Source: Isoetes taiwanensis
Taxonomy: Eukaryota > Streptophyta > Lycopodiopsida > Isoetales > Isoetaceae
Assembly: GCA_021234155.1 (NCBI GenBank)
Contig: JAJEKV010000102.1
Location: forward strand, 3,263,193-3,327,192
DNA length: 64,000 nt
Direction of reading: 5' to 3'
Made by a program: the position numbers and the translations under genes. The notes under the pieces were generated by a model. That model was not told the DNA's origin. It searched no databases and saw nothing but the letters and a program-made list of their open reading frames with translations. Shown here one piece after another: positions 22,731-36,548 of the stretch (position 1 is the stretch's first letter; the number at the start of each line of letters is the position of its first letter).

Positions 22731-23836
22731 CATGACGAGGTTCAGCCAGCATCCAGGTAAGAATCAGGCAAATGATTGGAGTTTTATTTCTACGTTTCCT
22801 CTAATTGCATCTAATCTTCTGATCTGTTTTCTATCTTAGGATCTATTGCGACCAATCCTTGGTGCTCTGGCATCATGCGCAAGGTATTATGAGGCTCTTT
22901 CGGCATTGGTAGAAGATGTAAGATCATTCTATAAGCTTAGAGTTCAATGTATTGAAGGATATTTCGTGTGCATCTGAGAATTATTTATTGGATGAACTGA
23001 ATTCTGATGATTTATTGATGCAGGCGCCTGGATATTGCAATTGAAGACCAAGAATGCGAAACAATATCTGAAGCCGCACAACCCAGATACAGAGGACCTT
23101 AAGCATAGAAGGATGTCATGACCTCTGTCCCGAGCTCCCTTGGAATATCGTCATGGCTCAATGCGAATTTAGCCCCAGCTTAGTAGTGCTAAACAATGAT
23201 TAACTCTTAGGTTCATTGGATTGTATGAAATTTAGAACCTGGTTAGGTCTTATTTGTGCAGATGTTTATATTGCAGAAGTGCAAGCAAGAATTGATTCTA
23301 AGTCAAGCAAGGCGAATCACCACATTCATGATATTGCTCAACACTTGATGTTGGAGCATGCAATTTACGCATTTTCATAGCATATTTTGGCAGTGATCCC
23401 ATAGGTTGCAACCAAGATACATGTATGGGATGTTACATGATTCTAATTGCTATGTGTAATACAATTGCTTATGCTATAGCTTGCTAGTTGGCTGGATATC
23501 TAGTCTGCCTCCTCGCTGGTATCAGCTTCTCCTGTATCTCCACATGTGGATACAGAGGCAAGCTTAGGCAGAAGCCTGGATTGCCTGCTGACTCCAAGAA
23601 TGACTGCCTTGTGGATTGGGTCTATCAATTTTCAAAACAATTTTGCGAGCTTAAAAACAGAGGCATCCAGCCCTCACTTGGTGGTGAGTTTTACATTTTT
23701 TTGTGTAGTATTTATATCTTTTGTGTTGTAATGGCAGAGATAGATGCCTAATGGTTGTTGATTGCTTTGTTAGGCGTTGAGCTAGTGAAGCACATATCTG
23801 ATCAGCCCCCTCCAGTGCAATGGATGCATCACTAAC
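22731..23836 (+). pseudogene. Exons or remains of an unrecognised spliced gene
   Basis: Several pieces look like exons. One ends at a strong donor, CATCCAG|GTAAG (22,755). The next, after acceptor CTATCTTAG (22,840), reads DLLRPILGALASCARYYEAL and SALVED before GTAAG. After GATGCAG (about 23,023) comes RLDIAIEDQECETISEAAQP. Finally KPGLPADSKNDCLVDWVYQF, FSKQFCELKNRGIQPSLG ends at donor GGTG|GTGAG (about 23,684) and joins in phase, across an 88-nt intron, to VELVKHISDQPPPVQWMHH and TAA (23,834-23,836). The last junction is convincing. The earlier phases do not all agree, so the gene may be damaged or my exon choice incomplete. The LINE inserted about 250 bp downstream. I do not recognise the family. 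Confidence 0.45.
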
Positions 23837-24080
23837 TTAAGGTAAGCAGATATTGTTAGGTGGTGTCATCACAATAAGAGCGCTTTTGTTTATTAACGTG
23901 CACTCCATTTGCACTTAAAATGCAAACTTTAGCTCAATGATGAACCTCACTTTCCTATTTTCAACAAAAATGTCCAAAACAATGGAGACATGTAAATTGG
24001 ACCATTCAATTATGAAAAATATCTACTCTTTTACTTTCAATCCAAAAAAAAAAAAGGAAAAATACCTATTGTTTGAATCA

Positions 24081-24124
24081 AGTTAACCACTTAAACACAC
24101 CTTTCTTTTTGTTGATTATAACCT
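24081..24124. repeat. LINE target-site duplication, left copy (44 bp)
   Basis: Starts AGTTAACCACTTAAA and ends TTGATTATAACCT. It matches 29972-30015 at 42 of 44 positions. Confidence 0.9.
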
Positions 24125-25154
24125 GTCAGAAGTGTTGGGACTGGTTGGAGGATGACATATATGATGCCTTTTGTGAGTTTCAGAGATTTAGGAGCCTTGA
24201 TAAGATTTTGAATACAGGTTGTATCTCTCTCATTCCAAAGAGCAAGGAACCCAAGACTATTTCTGACTGGCGACCTATTACATTGCTTTCCTCTGTGTAC
24301 AAGATCTTTGCTAAGACATTGGCAGAAAGAGTCCGAGACATCTTGGCTGACGCTATCTCGTCAACACAATCTGGCTTTCTCCCTCGTCGTTGTATTCTCA
24401 ACAATGTGGCTGCTGCATATGAAGGAATATATTGGGCCCGCTTACAGGGTCATAGAGCAGTGTATCTTAAGCTTGGTTTTGCTAAAGCTTACGATAGTGT
24501 TGATTGGGGCTTCTTGGAGAAGTGTCTTCTTGCACTTGGGTTTGGGGAGTCATTCACAAGGAATGTCATGAAGCTCCATACATCAGCCAGATCTACTGTC
24601 CTTTTCCAGGGCGAGCCATCGGATATTTTTGTAGTGGGTAGAGGAATTCGACAAGGTTGTCCATTAGCACCCTTGCTTTTCACAATTGTGGCAGAAGTAT
24701 TGTCCCAGCTCTTCTCCGTGGCTATCCAAGATGGCGTTATTCAAGGCCTCCCAATGGACGATGGTTCTCAAGAGGTATGTAACCAATATGCCGATGACAC
24801 TTTTTTGTTCCTAATTGCGAATTTTGAGAATCTTCGTAATGCTAAGCTATTATTAGACACATTCTCCTAGCATCGGGGAGTTCTTGTAGGGTGGCAAAAA
24901 TGTACGACTTTGTGGGCGTTGGACGGTCCCATCCCTCCACGTATTTTGGACTATCCATGGAAGATTCTTCGCATGGCAATACCACAAAGTTGCTTGGTAT
25001 CCCGGTTGGAATTCACGTCTACGCCCGGATGCTTGGGATGAAATCATTAGTGGGTTGCAAAAGCACTTGTTTTGGTGGAATCTGACTAAACCTGTCCATG
25101 CAGGTAGAATCAGCGTGGCTAAATGTGTTCTTAGTAATACTCATGTCTACATGG
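24125..25154 (+). pseudogene. LINE reverse transcriptase, 5' part
   Basis: The open frame to TAG 24868-24870 covers the fingers and palm of an L1-type reverse transcriptase: CISLIPKSKEPKTISDWRPI, SSTQSGFLPRRCILNN, YLKLGFAKAYDSVDW, GRGIRQGCPLAPLLF and NQYADDTFLFL. The YADD box is intact, but in the motif A block the catalytic Asp is Gly (codon GGT at 24475-24477; LDFAKAYD is usual). Reverse transcriptase DNA continues past the TAG in drifting frames to the LTR insertion at 25154. The element is catalytically dead on two counts. The ATG near 24073 belongs to flanking DNA. Confidence 0.92.
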
Positions 25155-25890
25155 TGATATGAAGCAAGCCTAGGGGAGTGGTCCAAAGTAAAGGCTAAAG
25201 CAATGAGGCATACAACTTCCAAGGGGGCAAGATTCAAACAACAATTACAATAAAGAATGGAAAATATCTTATTATAGAAAAAAAGAGATGCATTAAAGAA
25301 CTTTACGCCCAACTATTTTTGAGCGTAAAAGGGGAGATCAGGCTGTGGACCAGAATAGCGTAGAAGAACCTTTTTATCAACAAAAAAAAAGGTCGATCTG
25401 ACTATAAATGCAGATATCGGCCTGGATCCAAGAACTCAGAGGATTCTGTCACCAAATCCGACCTCAGCTATCTGACTTCTGGCTGCCGCTACCCAAAGTC
25501 GACCTGTTCAGAACTGATCCAGCTTAGATCTTTGCCACTAAGGCACTCTGGTTAAGATCGTCTACTGCTTCTCTTGTGTACCCAGAGATTGAATCTCACT
25601 TCCAATCCATGATGGTTTCTGTTTAAAGTCTATCTAAGCTTTTAATTGTGAGGAACGGTTGATCTAGAGCTGAAGGGGAAATAGGCCTCGATCAATTCTT
25701 TCCATATCCCTTGGAATTTGCTTTAGCTTTGGATCCGGTTGGGCGGATAAACTGCTGCTTCATTTCCTATTGTGGAAACTCTGTATTCTTGCTCAAGTGT
25801 TGAGCGAATCTATAAGTTTATTCTAAGTCTTAATTCTTGTCCGTGATTCCCTGTTGACGGATTAAAGCTGTAACTCTTTGAGTTGTATCA
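25155..25890 (+). repeat. 5' LTR of the gag-only element
   Basis: TGATATGAAGCA to GTTGTATCA, 736 bp. It matches 27790-28527 almost throughout. The terminal TGATA/TATCA pair is a short inverted repeat. Confidence 0.93.
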
Positions 25891-25892
25891 AG

Positions 25893-25904
25893 TGGTATCA
25901 GAGC
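25893..25904 (+). other. Primer-binding site
   Basis: TGGTATCAGAGC, the usual plant retrotransposon site complementary to the 3' end of initiator tRNA-Met, two bases after the 5' LTR. Confidence 0.9.
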
Positions 25905-25927
25905 CTATCGATCCACATACCTGATCA

Positions 25928-27278
<1,351 letters not shown>

Positions 27279-27417
27279 ATAATTGGTAATCTCTCTTGGA
27301 GAGATTACGGAAGGATTTGTAAGTGAAATTCTTTATTAGGTATAAAGAGTAGGTTTTTCAAGGTTGATTTTTTTTTATTTGGTATAAGGAATAGATACTT
27401 TGAATGTGTATACCATG

Positions 27418-27600
27418 ATAGATTAATGACTACGATTGCAACGTAGCCGGCTTGAACATGGTATACTAGTTGTGAATGCCTCTTGAAGATTAGTGGTTGT
27501 GACTGCAGCACAACCGACTTGACAAGAGAGCATAAGATGTAATTCTTGGAAGATTAGTAATTGTGGTTGCAACACAATTAGCTTGACAAATTACATCTGT
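27418..27600. repeat. Three ~60-bp tandem repeats upstream of the 3' LTR
   Basis: AGATTA, a TTGnGATTGCAnC core and GGCTTGA/CGACTTGA/AGCTTGACA recur at about 27,420, 27,488 and 27,552. They lie between gag and the 3' LTR, in the non-coding part of the internal region. Confidence 0.7.
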
Positions 27601-27789
27601 ACCTTGGAGGTACGAGGGGTATTCAAGTACTTTGGTAGTACAAGAATATCCGTAACTATTTCTGAGTTGTGCAGGAATAAGAAATCTCTAGAATCTTGTT
27701 GATTGGGGAGCAATCACCTTGAGAAGGGATGGATCCGTCTGAAGTGCATTCAAAAGATCGCGGACGATCTTCTTTGAGAAGGGATGGAT

Positions 27790-28527
27790 TGATATGAAGC
27801 AGGCTAGGGGGAGTGGTCCAAAGTAAAGGCTAAAGCAATGAGGCATACAACTTCCAAGGGGGCAAGATATTTCAAACAACAATTACAATAAAGAATGGAA
27901 AATATCTTATTATAGAAAAAAAGGGATGCATTAAAGAACTTTACGCCCAACTATTTTTTAGTGTAAAAGGGGAGATCAGGCTGCGGACCAGAATAGCGTA
28001 GAAGAACCTTTTTGTCAACAAAAAAAGGTCGATCTGACTATAAATGCAGATATCGGCCTGGATCCAAGAACTCAGAGGATTCTGTCACCAAATCCGACCT
28101 CAGCTATTTGACTTCTGGTTGCCGCTACCCAAAGTCGACCTGTTCAGAACTGATCCAGCTTAGATCTTTGCCACTAAGGCACTCTGGTTAAGATCGTCTA
28201 CTGCTCCTCTTGTGTACCCAGAGATTGAATCTCACTTCCAATCCATGAAGGTTTCTGTTTAAAGTCTATCTAAGCTTTTAATTGTGAGGAACGGTTGATC
28301 TAGAGCTGAAGGGGGAAATAGGCCTCGATCAATTCTTTCCATATCCCTTGGAATTTGCTTTAGCTTTGGATCCGGTTGGGCGGATAAACTGCTGCTTCAT
28401 TTCCTATTGTGGAAACTCTGTATTCTTACTCAAGTGTTGAGCGAATCTATAAGTTTATTCTAAGTCTTAATTCTTGTCCGTGATTCCCTGTTGACGGATT
28501 AAAGCTGTAACTCTTTGAGTTGTATCA
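27790..28527 (+). repeat. 3' LTR of the gag-only element
   Basis: 738 bp, TGATATGAAGCA to GTTGTATCA. The purine-rich GAGAAGGGATGGAT just upstream is the likely polypurine tract. Confidence 0.93.
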
Positions 28528-29841
28528 CATGGCGTTTACTCTATTAGCTCCGCAGTGTAAGATGGAGGAGATTGTGCGTATTGTCAGAAATTTTATTTGG
28601 GGTGGAAATGAGTTAGGAGCGGTGGTCAAGGTAGCTTGGGCGAAATGCATTAGACCTAAGGCAGCTGGTGGTCTTGGTATGTTGGATTTTCACCTCCAAA
28701 GCAAGGTGATGATATCAAAGTTCATTTGGAGGATTTTCATTGGTAAGGATGATTCTCCTGGCCTGAGGTTGTTGGTCCAGTCGATTCAGCATTGTCTCCC
28801 TTTCATAAGGCCACCATTAAGCCCCTCCTTCCTTGGGCTTTGCTTTATCATATGCATCCGTATCCTAATGCTTCTCCCTTTCTAAAGGGGTTGCTTCTTT
28901 GCTTGGGACAACTGTCGGTCTCTTTTCCATATTAATCCAGAGGCATGTCTTCAGTTGTCCACTCCATGCTGGTGGATTCCTTTGCAGGACACTCTAGAGA
29001 ATGTGCCTCTAAGTGTGGTTGTTCATCCAAAGACACAACGACAATGGGTAGCAGCTGGTATCAGCACTATTGCAGCTTGGTATGAGTCTGGTCATCTCAT
29101 ATCATGGGAAGCATTTAGAACAAAGTTCTTGTTGTACTGAGATGGGGACGAGTGTCTGGAATCATATTGCTTTGCATTGTTGCCCCAGGATTACGGGTCC
29201 TGATTGAGGTAGTCGTATGGGGTTGCCATCGGGATATCCGGCCAGGCGGTTTGTGTCTTACGTGTATAAATTGCTTACGCATTACGAAATCCTGCCTCCA
29301 TCTAATAGGTGGCATCTTCAGGTCCCTCAGCCACAATGGAAAAGTGTTTGGATATGGGTATGGGATAAGCTGCTTCATCCCAAAGTAGTAGTTTTGTGGT
29401 GGCAAGTGATCCATAGATGCCTTAGAGTCAACTTGAGGTTAGTCCATAAAATGGATAAATCAGTTTGAGCTCGTCCTTTATGCGCCAAAGGGTTGAAAGT
29501 ATTGAGCATTGTTTTTCTTGTGTGGCGGCCGGGCAGCATGGTCTTGGTTGTTGACCCTTTTTGGCACGTCTCGATCTAGCCAGCAAATTTTGCTTGCTAT
29601 CTATCCTGATGCTTGGCCCAAACTACGGAAACGAGCTTTTCATCTTGCATGTGGCTGTCTTTTATGGTCAATCTGGAAGAGAAGGAGGTTGTTTATCTTT
29701 AAGGGCGTAGATACTGCAGATGAGATTGTTATTCAGTGGGCGCAAAATAAAATTGTTATGGCTTACAATTGTTCTTCTCTTGATCAAGAGAAGAAAGTAC
29801 TGATCTGGCATACTTACCTTCAGATTCATTCTTTTGCATAG
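28528..29841 (+). pseudogene. LINE ORF2, 3' part (connection and zf-RVT region)
   Basis: Directly after the LTR element the LINE frame resumes: FTLLAPQCKMEEIVRIVRNF, IWGGNELGAVVKVAWAKCI and KAAGGLGMLDFHLQSKVMIS, then drifting frames with VLWWQVIHRCLRVNLRL, RPLCAKG and a final frame (29509-29841) with LACGCLLWSIWKRRRLFIFK. This matches the region after the reverse transcriptase and the zf-RVT finger of plant L1 elements. Multiple frame changes mark it as dead. Confidence 0.85.
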
Positions 29842-29950
29842 GCAGGTGGTTGTGCTCAGTTGGATCGGTTTGTCCACTGGGGTTATAATCCTGTCTTTGC
29901 ATTTTATGTTGCTCTGGTTTTTAGTTGGTGAATAAAGCTTGTCGTCCTTC

Positions 29951-30015
29951 AAAAAAAAAAAAAAAAAAAAAAGTTAACCACTTAAATACACCTTTCTTTT
30001 TGTTGATTATAGCCT
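29951..30015. repeat. LINE poly(A) tail and right target duplication
   Basis: 21-22 A residues, then the right copy of the 44-bp duplication (29972-30015), differing from the left copy at two positions. Confidence 0.9.
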
Positions 30016-31678
30016 AAAAACTGAAAAATCTAATTTTCCAAAAAAATCGATATAGCCAACTCAATGAAGGTTTGTTTTAATTCTACATATTGGGAAAAGG
30101 TGCCAAATGCTTGCCGCCAATAATTGTGGTGCTCCAATACACTACAAAGAGATAAAGTAATAGACACCAATAGCCAATGTGGCTTATTTTGTGTTAGGGA
30201 AGCCATCGAAGGAGGAATCTCCCGGCAGGCGATGACGTCGCTCTGTAGCTGCCGAACAAGTTTGTCATAGATGCAATTCATTGCTTACTGAATGGAGTTT
30301 CATTCTCAAATATGGATGTTCATCCTAGGTTCAGCCTTCAAACATTTCAAGCTGACGAAAAATCCGCAACAACAGTCGGATATCTGCACACTATGTCCAA
30401 AATCTATGTTAATGTACACCTTGAAATGTGGTGTTTTAATCGATTTATAAGTAGATCTTGATGATGCTATAGGATATGTGCTCATTGCAGACATCTATTT
30501 GAATGCATGGATATAGAAAAATACCTGATATCTTCAACACTAGCTATCTTCAACTCCCAATAACTTTTGCGCTAAGTATCTTATACACAAGGTGGCCTTT
30601 GCACTGAGTCGAACGAAAGAAAGCTTAGCGGTAAAAGCTTCTTTGCACTGGCTCAGTGGAGTAAAGATTCAAGCATTTCCCTCTGACTCACTTTCCTAAG
30701 CAAAGGGGAGTCTGAGAAAGAGAAATGTTCATGGCAGCTTGGCCGCCGCGATAAGATAAATTTCTTGTATAGCTTAATATAATATCCTAACAATTGACCA
30801 AAAGCAACAAACTAGCAACCCAAATATGAACAACAACAAATAAGAACCAAAAAAGTTACAGGAAGGAAGGAAAAGTATTTTGGCCTCTTTCAAATCTGAT
30901 TTTAGCGTCGATTTTGAATTTACTTATGACCCACAGCCAAATCGGCATGTTCCAGCCCCAAATAGGCTTGATTCCACTGGATTTGAGTATGTTTTCCATA
31001 ATTTTAAGCAGTTGGTTGCTATCAAGTATCTCGAATCTTGCTGGATGGTCATGATGACTCTTGCTTTCACCAAAAGAGCCCTCTAACTTCAATTTCGGCC
31101 CATTTGATGCTACTCTAGCTCATTTCCAGAAGTCTCCAAGTCGGATTTGTTGCTGCCTCAGTTCTGGACCGGTTTTTAACACTTCCTAGAAGATTTAATT
31201 CCTTCAAATTTGCCCCTGCCCTCTCAGATCTGATTGCTATAAGGAGCAATTCTGGTGCTTCCTGAGCTGCTTGCAGATAACCCATATGCATTGATTCAAC
31301 TCCTTTATAACATCCTGTATCATCTGTTAAACACGGCCTGAACAGTCTATCTCTGAATTCCACACTCACATCAGCACATATCCCGGAGTTTCTGCACTCA
31401 TAATCCATTATGCTTTAATATGACATATTTAGCAAAATTTGGACTAGATATGCTTCAAGGATGCCATGATAATATTATATATATTTTATTTTTAGATCAA
31501 AAGTATGATGGAAACTAAAGTATAAAATTGCTTTCTAAACTAAAATTCACTTTAATCTTTTAGAAATAAATTCTCATCTAAGATAAACTCTGTAGATTAA
31601 AATATTATTTTTTTAAAATATTTAAAGAAGATAAATATTAATTCTATAAGTTGTTGGAGAATTGCTTCATCAAATCAA
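30016..31678. other. Non-coding stretch
   Basis: No gene supported. An 83-codon minus-strand frame at 30,030-30,281 has no recognisable features. The segment from 31,430 to 31,660 is very AT-rich. Confidence 0.4.
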
Positions 31679-34459
31679 TGATCGACCCATGAGGACATGG
31701 GTGAAATTTTAGAAGGGAAGACTGTAACCGTCCTGGCCACTTGATGGGTTAATATATGTACTTATGTACGTATATACATATTCATGGCATGTATGCAGCA
31801 TGAGACCAGCGTTTTGTCTCTTTGGAGAAAGTATTGTTGCAGAGCATGAAGGCAGGGAGCAATTCTGGGCAGTTTTAGAACACGATTTTTGAAGCATCAT
31901 ATCTCGGCGACCCGAGATCCTTTTCAGGTGATTTTTCTTTTGTTGGAAAGATCTTTAAGTTAGCTTTCCGGAAAGGTCTGATCAGGCCGAATCTCATCCG
32001 TATGAGAAAGTTATAACAGAAATTGTGATGCTGGGTCAGAATTGACTGCACTATGTATGTTCTTCTGCAGTTTGATTCTTGGAGTTAGAAGACGATCTTT
32101 GGAGGCGCAATCAATTGCAAGGGGTCCAGAGGTCTATCCGCGAAGAAATTCTAAGGTGGGGTTTTGCTGAGTTAATTTGAGATTTGATATGGACTGCCAT
32201 GGTTAGTTTTATGATGATTTGTTGAGAGGGTTATGGCTATGTCTCCAGAGGTAAGAAATCATAGTTGCTTCTATGCCTAAATTTGTTCATGCTTTTGATA
32301 AGATATTTGGGTGCTTATGTGTTGATGCGAACATAGAAATTCAGAAACAGATTGTTTAGGCTTTGCTTAAGCAGATGGCATGGGATCTAATTGAGAAAAG
32401 CTGAATTGATGCATGTGGATTCTTTTTAAGCATTTGGGCATAGCTAGGAATGGTCGATTTGCATTGGACTTCTTCAAAAGATGGAGATTGATGCTGCCTC
32501 AGAGGGGTATAGAGGCCTTTTTGCCGAGATTTGCAACGGATTCAATGATAAAGGGGCATTTTGGCTGAATCAAGGATATCATGGAAGGATTTTTGGAGCT
32601 ATCTGGATGGGTTTGGATTCACGTGAAAACATGCCAAAACAGCTTGGGAAGTGTGGATTTGGGCATGGAAAGTCCCGATTCGGGATGCGCAACTCCGATA
32701 TAGTAAGATCGGGCTGGAATACAGAGGTGTTGTGGCTATTCTGGTCTTCTAACTTCTTGTTTTTTCTTTCTTGTCTCATTTGTGATATATGCATGTTGTT
32801 AACAAATTGGTAATTGGTAATGATATAATAATAGGTAAAGATAGAAGCCAAAGGGGAACAATGGAAGTGTGAGGGCTATGGTATGAATATAGATTAGCCA
32901 GTAGAGCAGTTGCAGGAGATCTAGGAGATCTGAGTGGTAACGTAAACTTAAATAATTCTAAGAACATGAAACATGGATATTTTGGCTCGCAGAGGTGGAG
33001 CCATAGTTCGGAATCATTTGACAGTTGATATAAGCAGTTGTGGTCATGAGTCGATGTGGATTTGTAATCCAGAATGAGTTCCACCTTAGATGCACTAATA
33101 ATCCTTAGCTATAGAAAGAGGGTTTTTAATTGGAATATTAAAAACCTTAACTAATGGGAGATAAATAAATGGTGGGAGCACTGTTATTCTAAGTGTACAC
33201 TGTAAGTTTCCAAGTTATTGCACTATACTTTGTCAAAGGCATCATAGCTAATAGATTATCCTCAGGGAGAATGGTTTTGAGGTAAGGTTTGCATTGTGTG
33301 GATTGTTAGCATCTTTTCTTGTTGTAGCTACATCAAGGGTAGTTAGGCTTATGGCTTCCTCGACGTGTTGGATTGCGATCATTATCTTCATCAGTAACCT
33401 AGCTACTTCAACTTGGGCAGGTTGTATAGACAACATCAGCGACAGTATAATCTAGGCACATGATAGTAAACATTCTAATGAACTTCACATGTCTTGATCT
33501 TGCATTGTCCACTGTTGTCTTGGTATTTGATGTCTATTGAAACCTCCGGGGTCGGACTTCTAGGTTCGGTGGCCTAGGTTGCTCCGTCATGCTCATGTTC
33601 ATCTGTGATTCTCTGTGGTATTCTTGTGCTTTGTGACACCAGGCGTTAGTTCTCCTGGCCGGGATTGCTACGTCACTCAACTCTTGTGAACTCCCATGGT
33701 AAGAGGTCCTCCAGCGCCAGACGTGGGCTGGGAAGGGTATGCGCATACGAGGTTCACCCCACCAGCTCCGCCAACGGGGCTCGGAATGTGAGCTGGCTGG
33801 GCACTTCTCTGATAACAGGGCCTGCATGTAGGCTGGCTGAGCTACCCATTGTCCCGGAGCTATATTTCTGATGTTTTGTTATTCTGGCTATGTTCTTTGC
33901 TTTTGTTGCTCAGAGGTTGGTATTTACTTGGATTATGTTGTCATTGTCTTAGCACTGTACCCATGTAGGATTTTTCGTCTGTGTTTGTGCTTATCCAAGA
34001 TTTCCAGAGTATTTCCATGTATGCAGTGGCAGCCAAGGATCCCCACTTAGTCACGAAGACTAACCCCAGTGAGTGTATGTGCAGTGAATGAGCAAGGCGA
34101 TGGCACCAGCACCATTGTGGCTCATGGATGAGCGAGAAGCTTCTAGGGTTGAGTTGCTAACAGGGATGCTGTAACTATTCAGAATATGGATTTCTTTGGA
34201 TGTTAATATTGTATGATTATATTGAGACCATAAGTACTTGCTCATTGAGTTTTGAGTATGCTATTTCAACTGTGCAAGAGGAAGATTCAATTCTTCACCA
34301 TATTCAATTGTTTGTGACACCAACCTAGAATTAGCGCAGTATTGACAAGATCCCGAGTTAGGTTCAGGATGGTTTTGCTTTTGTTTTATTGTTGTAGCAG
34401 TCTGTGTATCTTGCTTTAGATTGCTAGTGCAAATTGTCAATAAGCATGACAGCTCCTAG
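31679..34459 (+). repeat. R1 repeat family, unit A (~2.8 kb)
   Basis: It begins with a 44-bp block (GATCGACCCATGAGGACATG, then TTTTAGAAGGGAAGAC) followed by TGTAACCGTCCTGG at 31,723. The same block plus TGTAACGATCCTAGG starts unit B at 34,460/34,503. The purine run before TGTAAC is what a polypurine tract before an LTR looks like. Inner matches to unit B include AGGTGGGGTTTT near 32,155, the conserved block at 33,537-33,860 and GATCCCCACTTAGTCACGA near 34,040. No protein domain was found. Confidence 0.65.
33537..33862 (+). repeat. Highly conserved 325-bp core of the R1 family, copy A
   Basis: From AACCTCCGGGGTCGGACTTC to CCCATTGTCCCGGAG it matches 36,549-36,872 almost base for base, while DNA on both sides is much more diverged. 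Both strands have open frames across it in both copies, but the frames share no protein family. Confidence 0.85.
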
Positions 34460-35020
34460 GATCGACCCATGAGGACATGGGTTGAATTTTAGAAGGGGAG
34501 ATTGTAACGATCCTAGGCCCTAAGACTCCAGCATTGGTACTGCACCTAAAGCATATGTCTAATAGATTGGGATATATGCATGACATCTATCCACATAAGT
34601 AAATCCACATAAGCAAAACTATAAAAAGGAAAAATTATAGAAGAGGGCTTTTGGTGGTACGTGAGGAATTTTTGCAAGAGAGGAGCTCCAAATAGGATTT
34701 GAGTTGCAGAGGAGCCGGAGGAGGCTATCTGGAGGTAAGAGCTGGAATAGACGGCATCAAATCGTTCTTCCTTTTCAGGTGGGGTTTTCACTGATTTGTT
34801 GAGATTTCATATGCTACAGCTTGAGTTCAAGCATGAAGGCTTTGGGGTTACAAGTAATGAACAATTATTCACGATCTGGAGTGAATAAGCTTTTTTATCT
34901 CTGAGTCAATTAATTGTTTAAGCACTGCTCCTTAAGATTTGTATGGCTTCTGGGATTCATATGCTGTGGTAACAGACGAAACCAAAGCAGTAGGATTGGA
35001 TTGGATCATGAAAGGAAAGA

Positions 35021-35472
35021 CCGTATATATCATCCGGGATGTGGTTAATCCGGACACCCGTTATCAGCCATTGTGGTTAATCCGGACACTGCGCAGTTTG
35101 AAGCCCAAAAACCAACTGTTTTTGCCCTTTTTTTGATCGATTCTGCTCTATTTCGCCTTAAATCTCTTTCTTTCTTCATCAATCTAGCATAAAAGGCGAT
35201 TGGCATGCTTTTTAAAGCGGATCAAACCGCCCACGGAGCAACAAGAGTGATCTGATCAAAATTTTTGCCCCCGTCGCACAGTTCTACGCTTGGTTTTTTG
35301 TCCGGATTAACCACTTTTTGTCCGGATTAACCACTTGGCTGATATCGGATGTCCGGATTAACCACCCTGGCTGATATTGGATGTCCAGATTAACCACCCT
35401 GGCTGATACCGGATGTCCGGATTAACCACTCTGTTTTGTCCGGAAAAACCACATCCCAGATGATATATACGG
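35021..35472. mobile_element. MITE-like element with inverted ends and repeated subterminal motif
   Basis: The left end CCGTATATATCATCCGGGAT is matched by an inverted copy at 35,453-35,472, and the match extends to about 36 bp (GTGGTT..TCCGGACA). The motif GTGGTTAATCCGGACA occurs twice at the left (35,041 and 35,073), and its complement about six times at the right (from 35,299 to 35,452) with GGCTGATATCGGA spacers. There is no coding capacity. No clean target duplication could be fixed; a TCATGAAAG string occurs near both sides. Superfamily unknown. Confidence 0.7.
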
Positions 35473-36548
35473 AGTTCCTCATGAAAGAAATAAATAGTAA
35501 TTATCAAGAGGATTGAGATTTCACGGATAGGTTCTACAGAGCATCTGTGGCAGACTCTGGAGTGCCCGAAAAGGGGCTAATTGGGTCTAGGACGGGCCGT
35601 TTTTGGGTTAGAAGGGTCGGAATTGGAAGTAAGAGGAGGAATTGCAGCATTTAGAACTGACAATAGACGCCAGCCTGCAAATTTTCAGCCCTGGGAACCG
35701 CTTTGAAACTGCTCTGAAACCACCTGGAAGTCTCTGGAATACAGAGCTAGGACCAGACAAAAGAATTTCGGCCACCAATAATCCCAAATCGATCCAAATC
35801 GATGGTTATCTGAGCTGGTTGGTGCCGGACTTCAACGTCCAGGTTTTTGCCTTTTTGTTGCTTTTCTTTGGATTTGTTATCTTGTTGGTTTTTGGGGTCA
35901 ATTAAATATTTAATTGCATGTCAAAACATAAAGGTAATTAACACCATGAGGGAATTGGGTTGAATCTGAATTGAGCCAGTACAAGCACAGGAGACCGGGG
36001 TATGAAGAGTTGTGCGGAATAATCACTAGCAAGAACATACATTGCTGTTAATGGTTGAATATACTCAATCAACGAATTATGAATTATAAGGTTATTAATT
36101 CCAAGGCTAATGAGTTGGTGGAACTTTTGATGCCCGAAGATGGAGCCTGGGTGCATGATCAGTTGTCAGGTATTACAGATAGTTGTAGTTATGAGGCCAT
36201 AAGGCTTTTTAAGTTGGAACTGTAGGAAGTGGGTGCTAAATAATTTCCTAGCTATGATATTGGTATTTTAAATATTAAAACCTTGAAACCATATCTAAGG
36301 AAGCTTAAGTGAATAATATGGCGAAGTGAGTACTGCATCGACCTTATAGGGTGGTTTGAGCACGCTACATCAACATTTGAGTTGTCATTATGGTTTTCAT
36401 CATCGATCTAGCTACCTCGGCATGGTTAGGTTGTATGGGCAACCTCGACAAGGGCTAAGAGTATGATCTAGGCACATGTTTAATAATTGTCTAATGAATT
36501 TCACATGTTATGACCTTGCATTGTCCCACTATTGATCTTGATCTTTTG

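Noticed and set aside
33665-33871. Frame conserved in both R1 copies (HGKRSSSARRGLGRVCAYE)
   Set aside because: The DNA itself is nearly identical in both copies and is open on both strands; no start context or family supports a protein.
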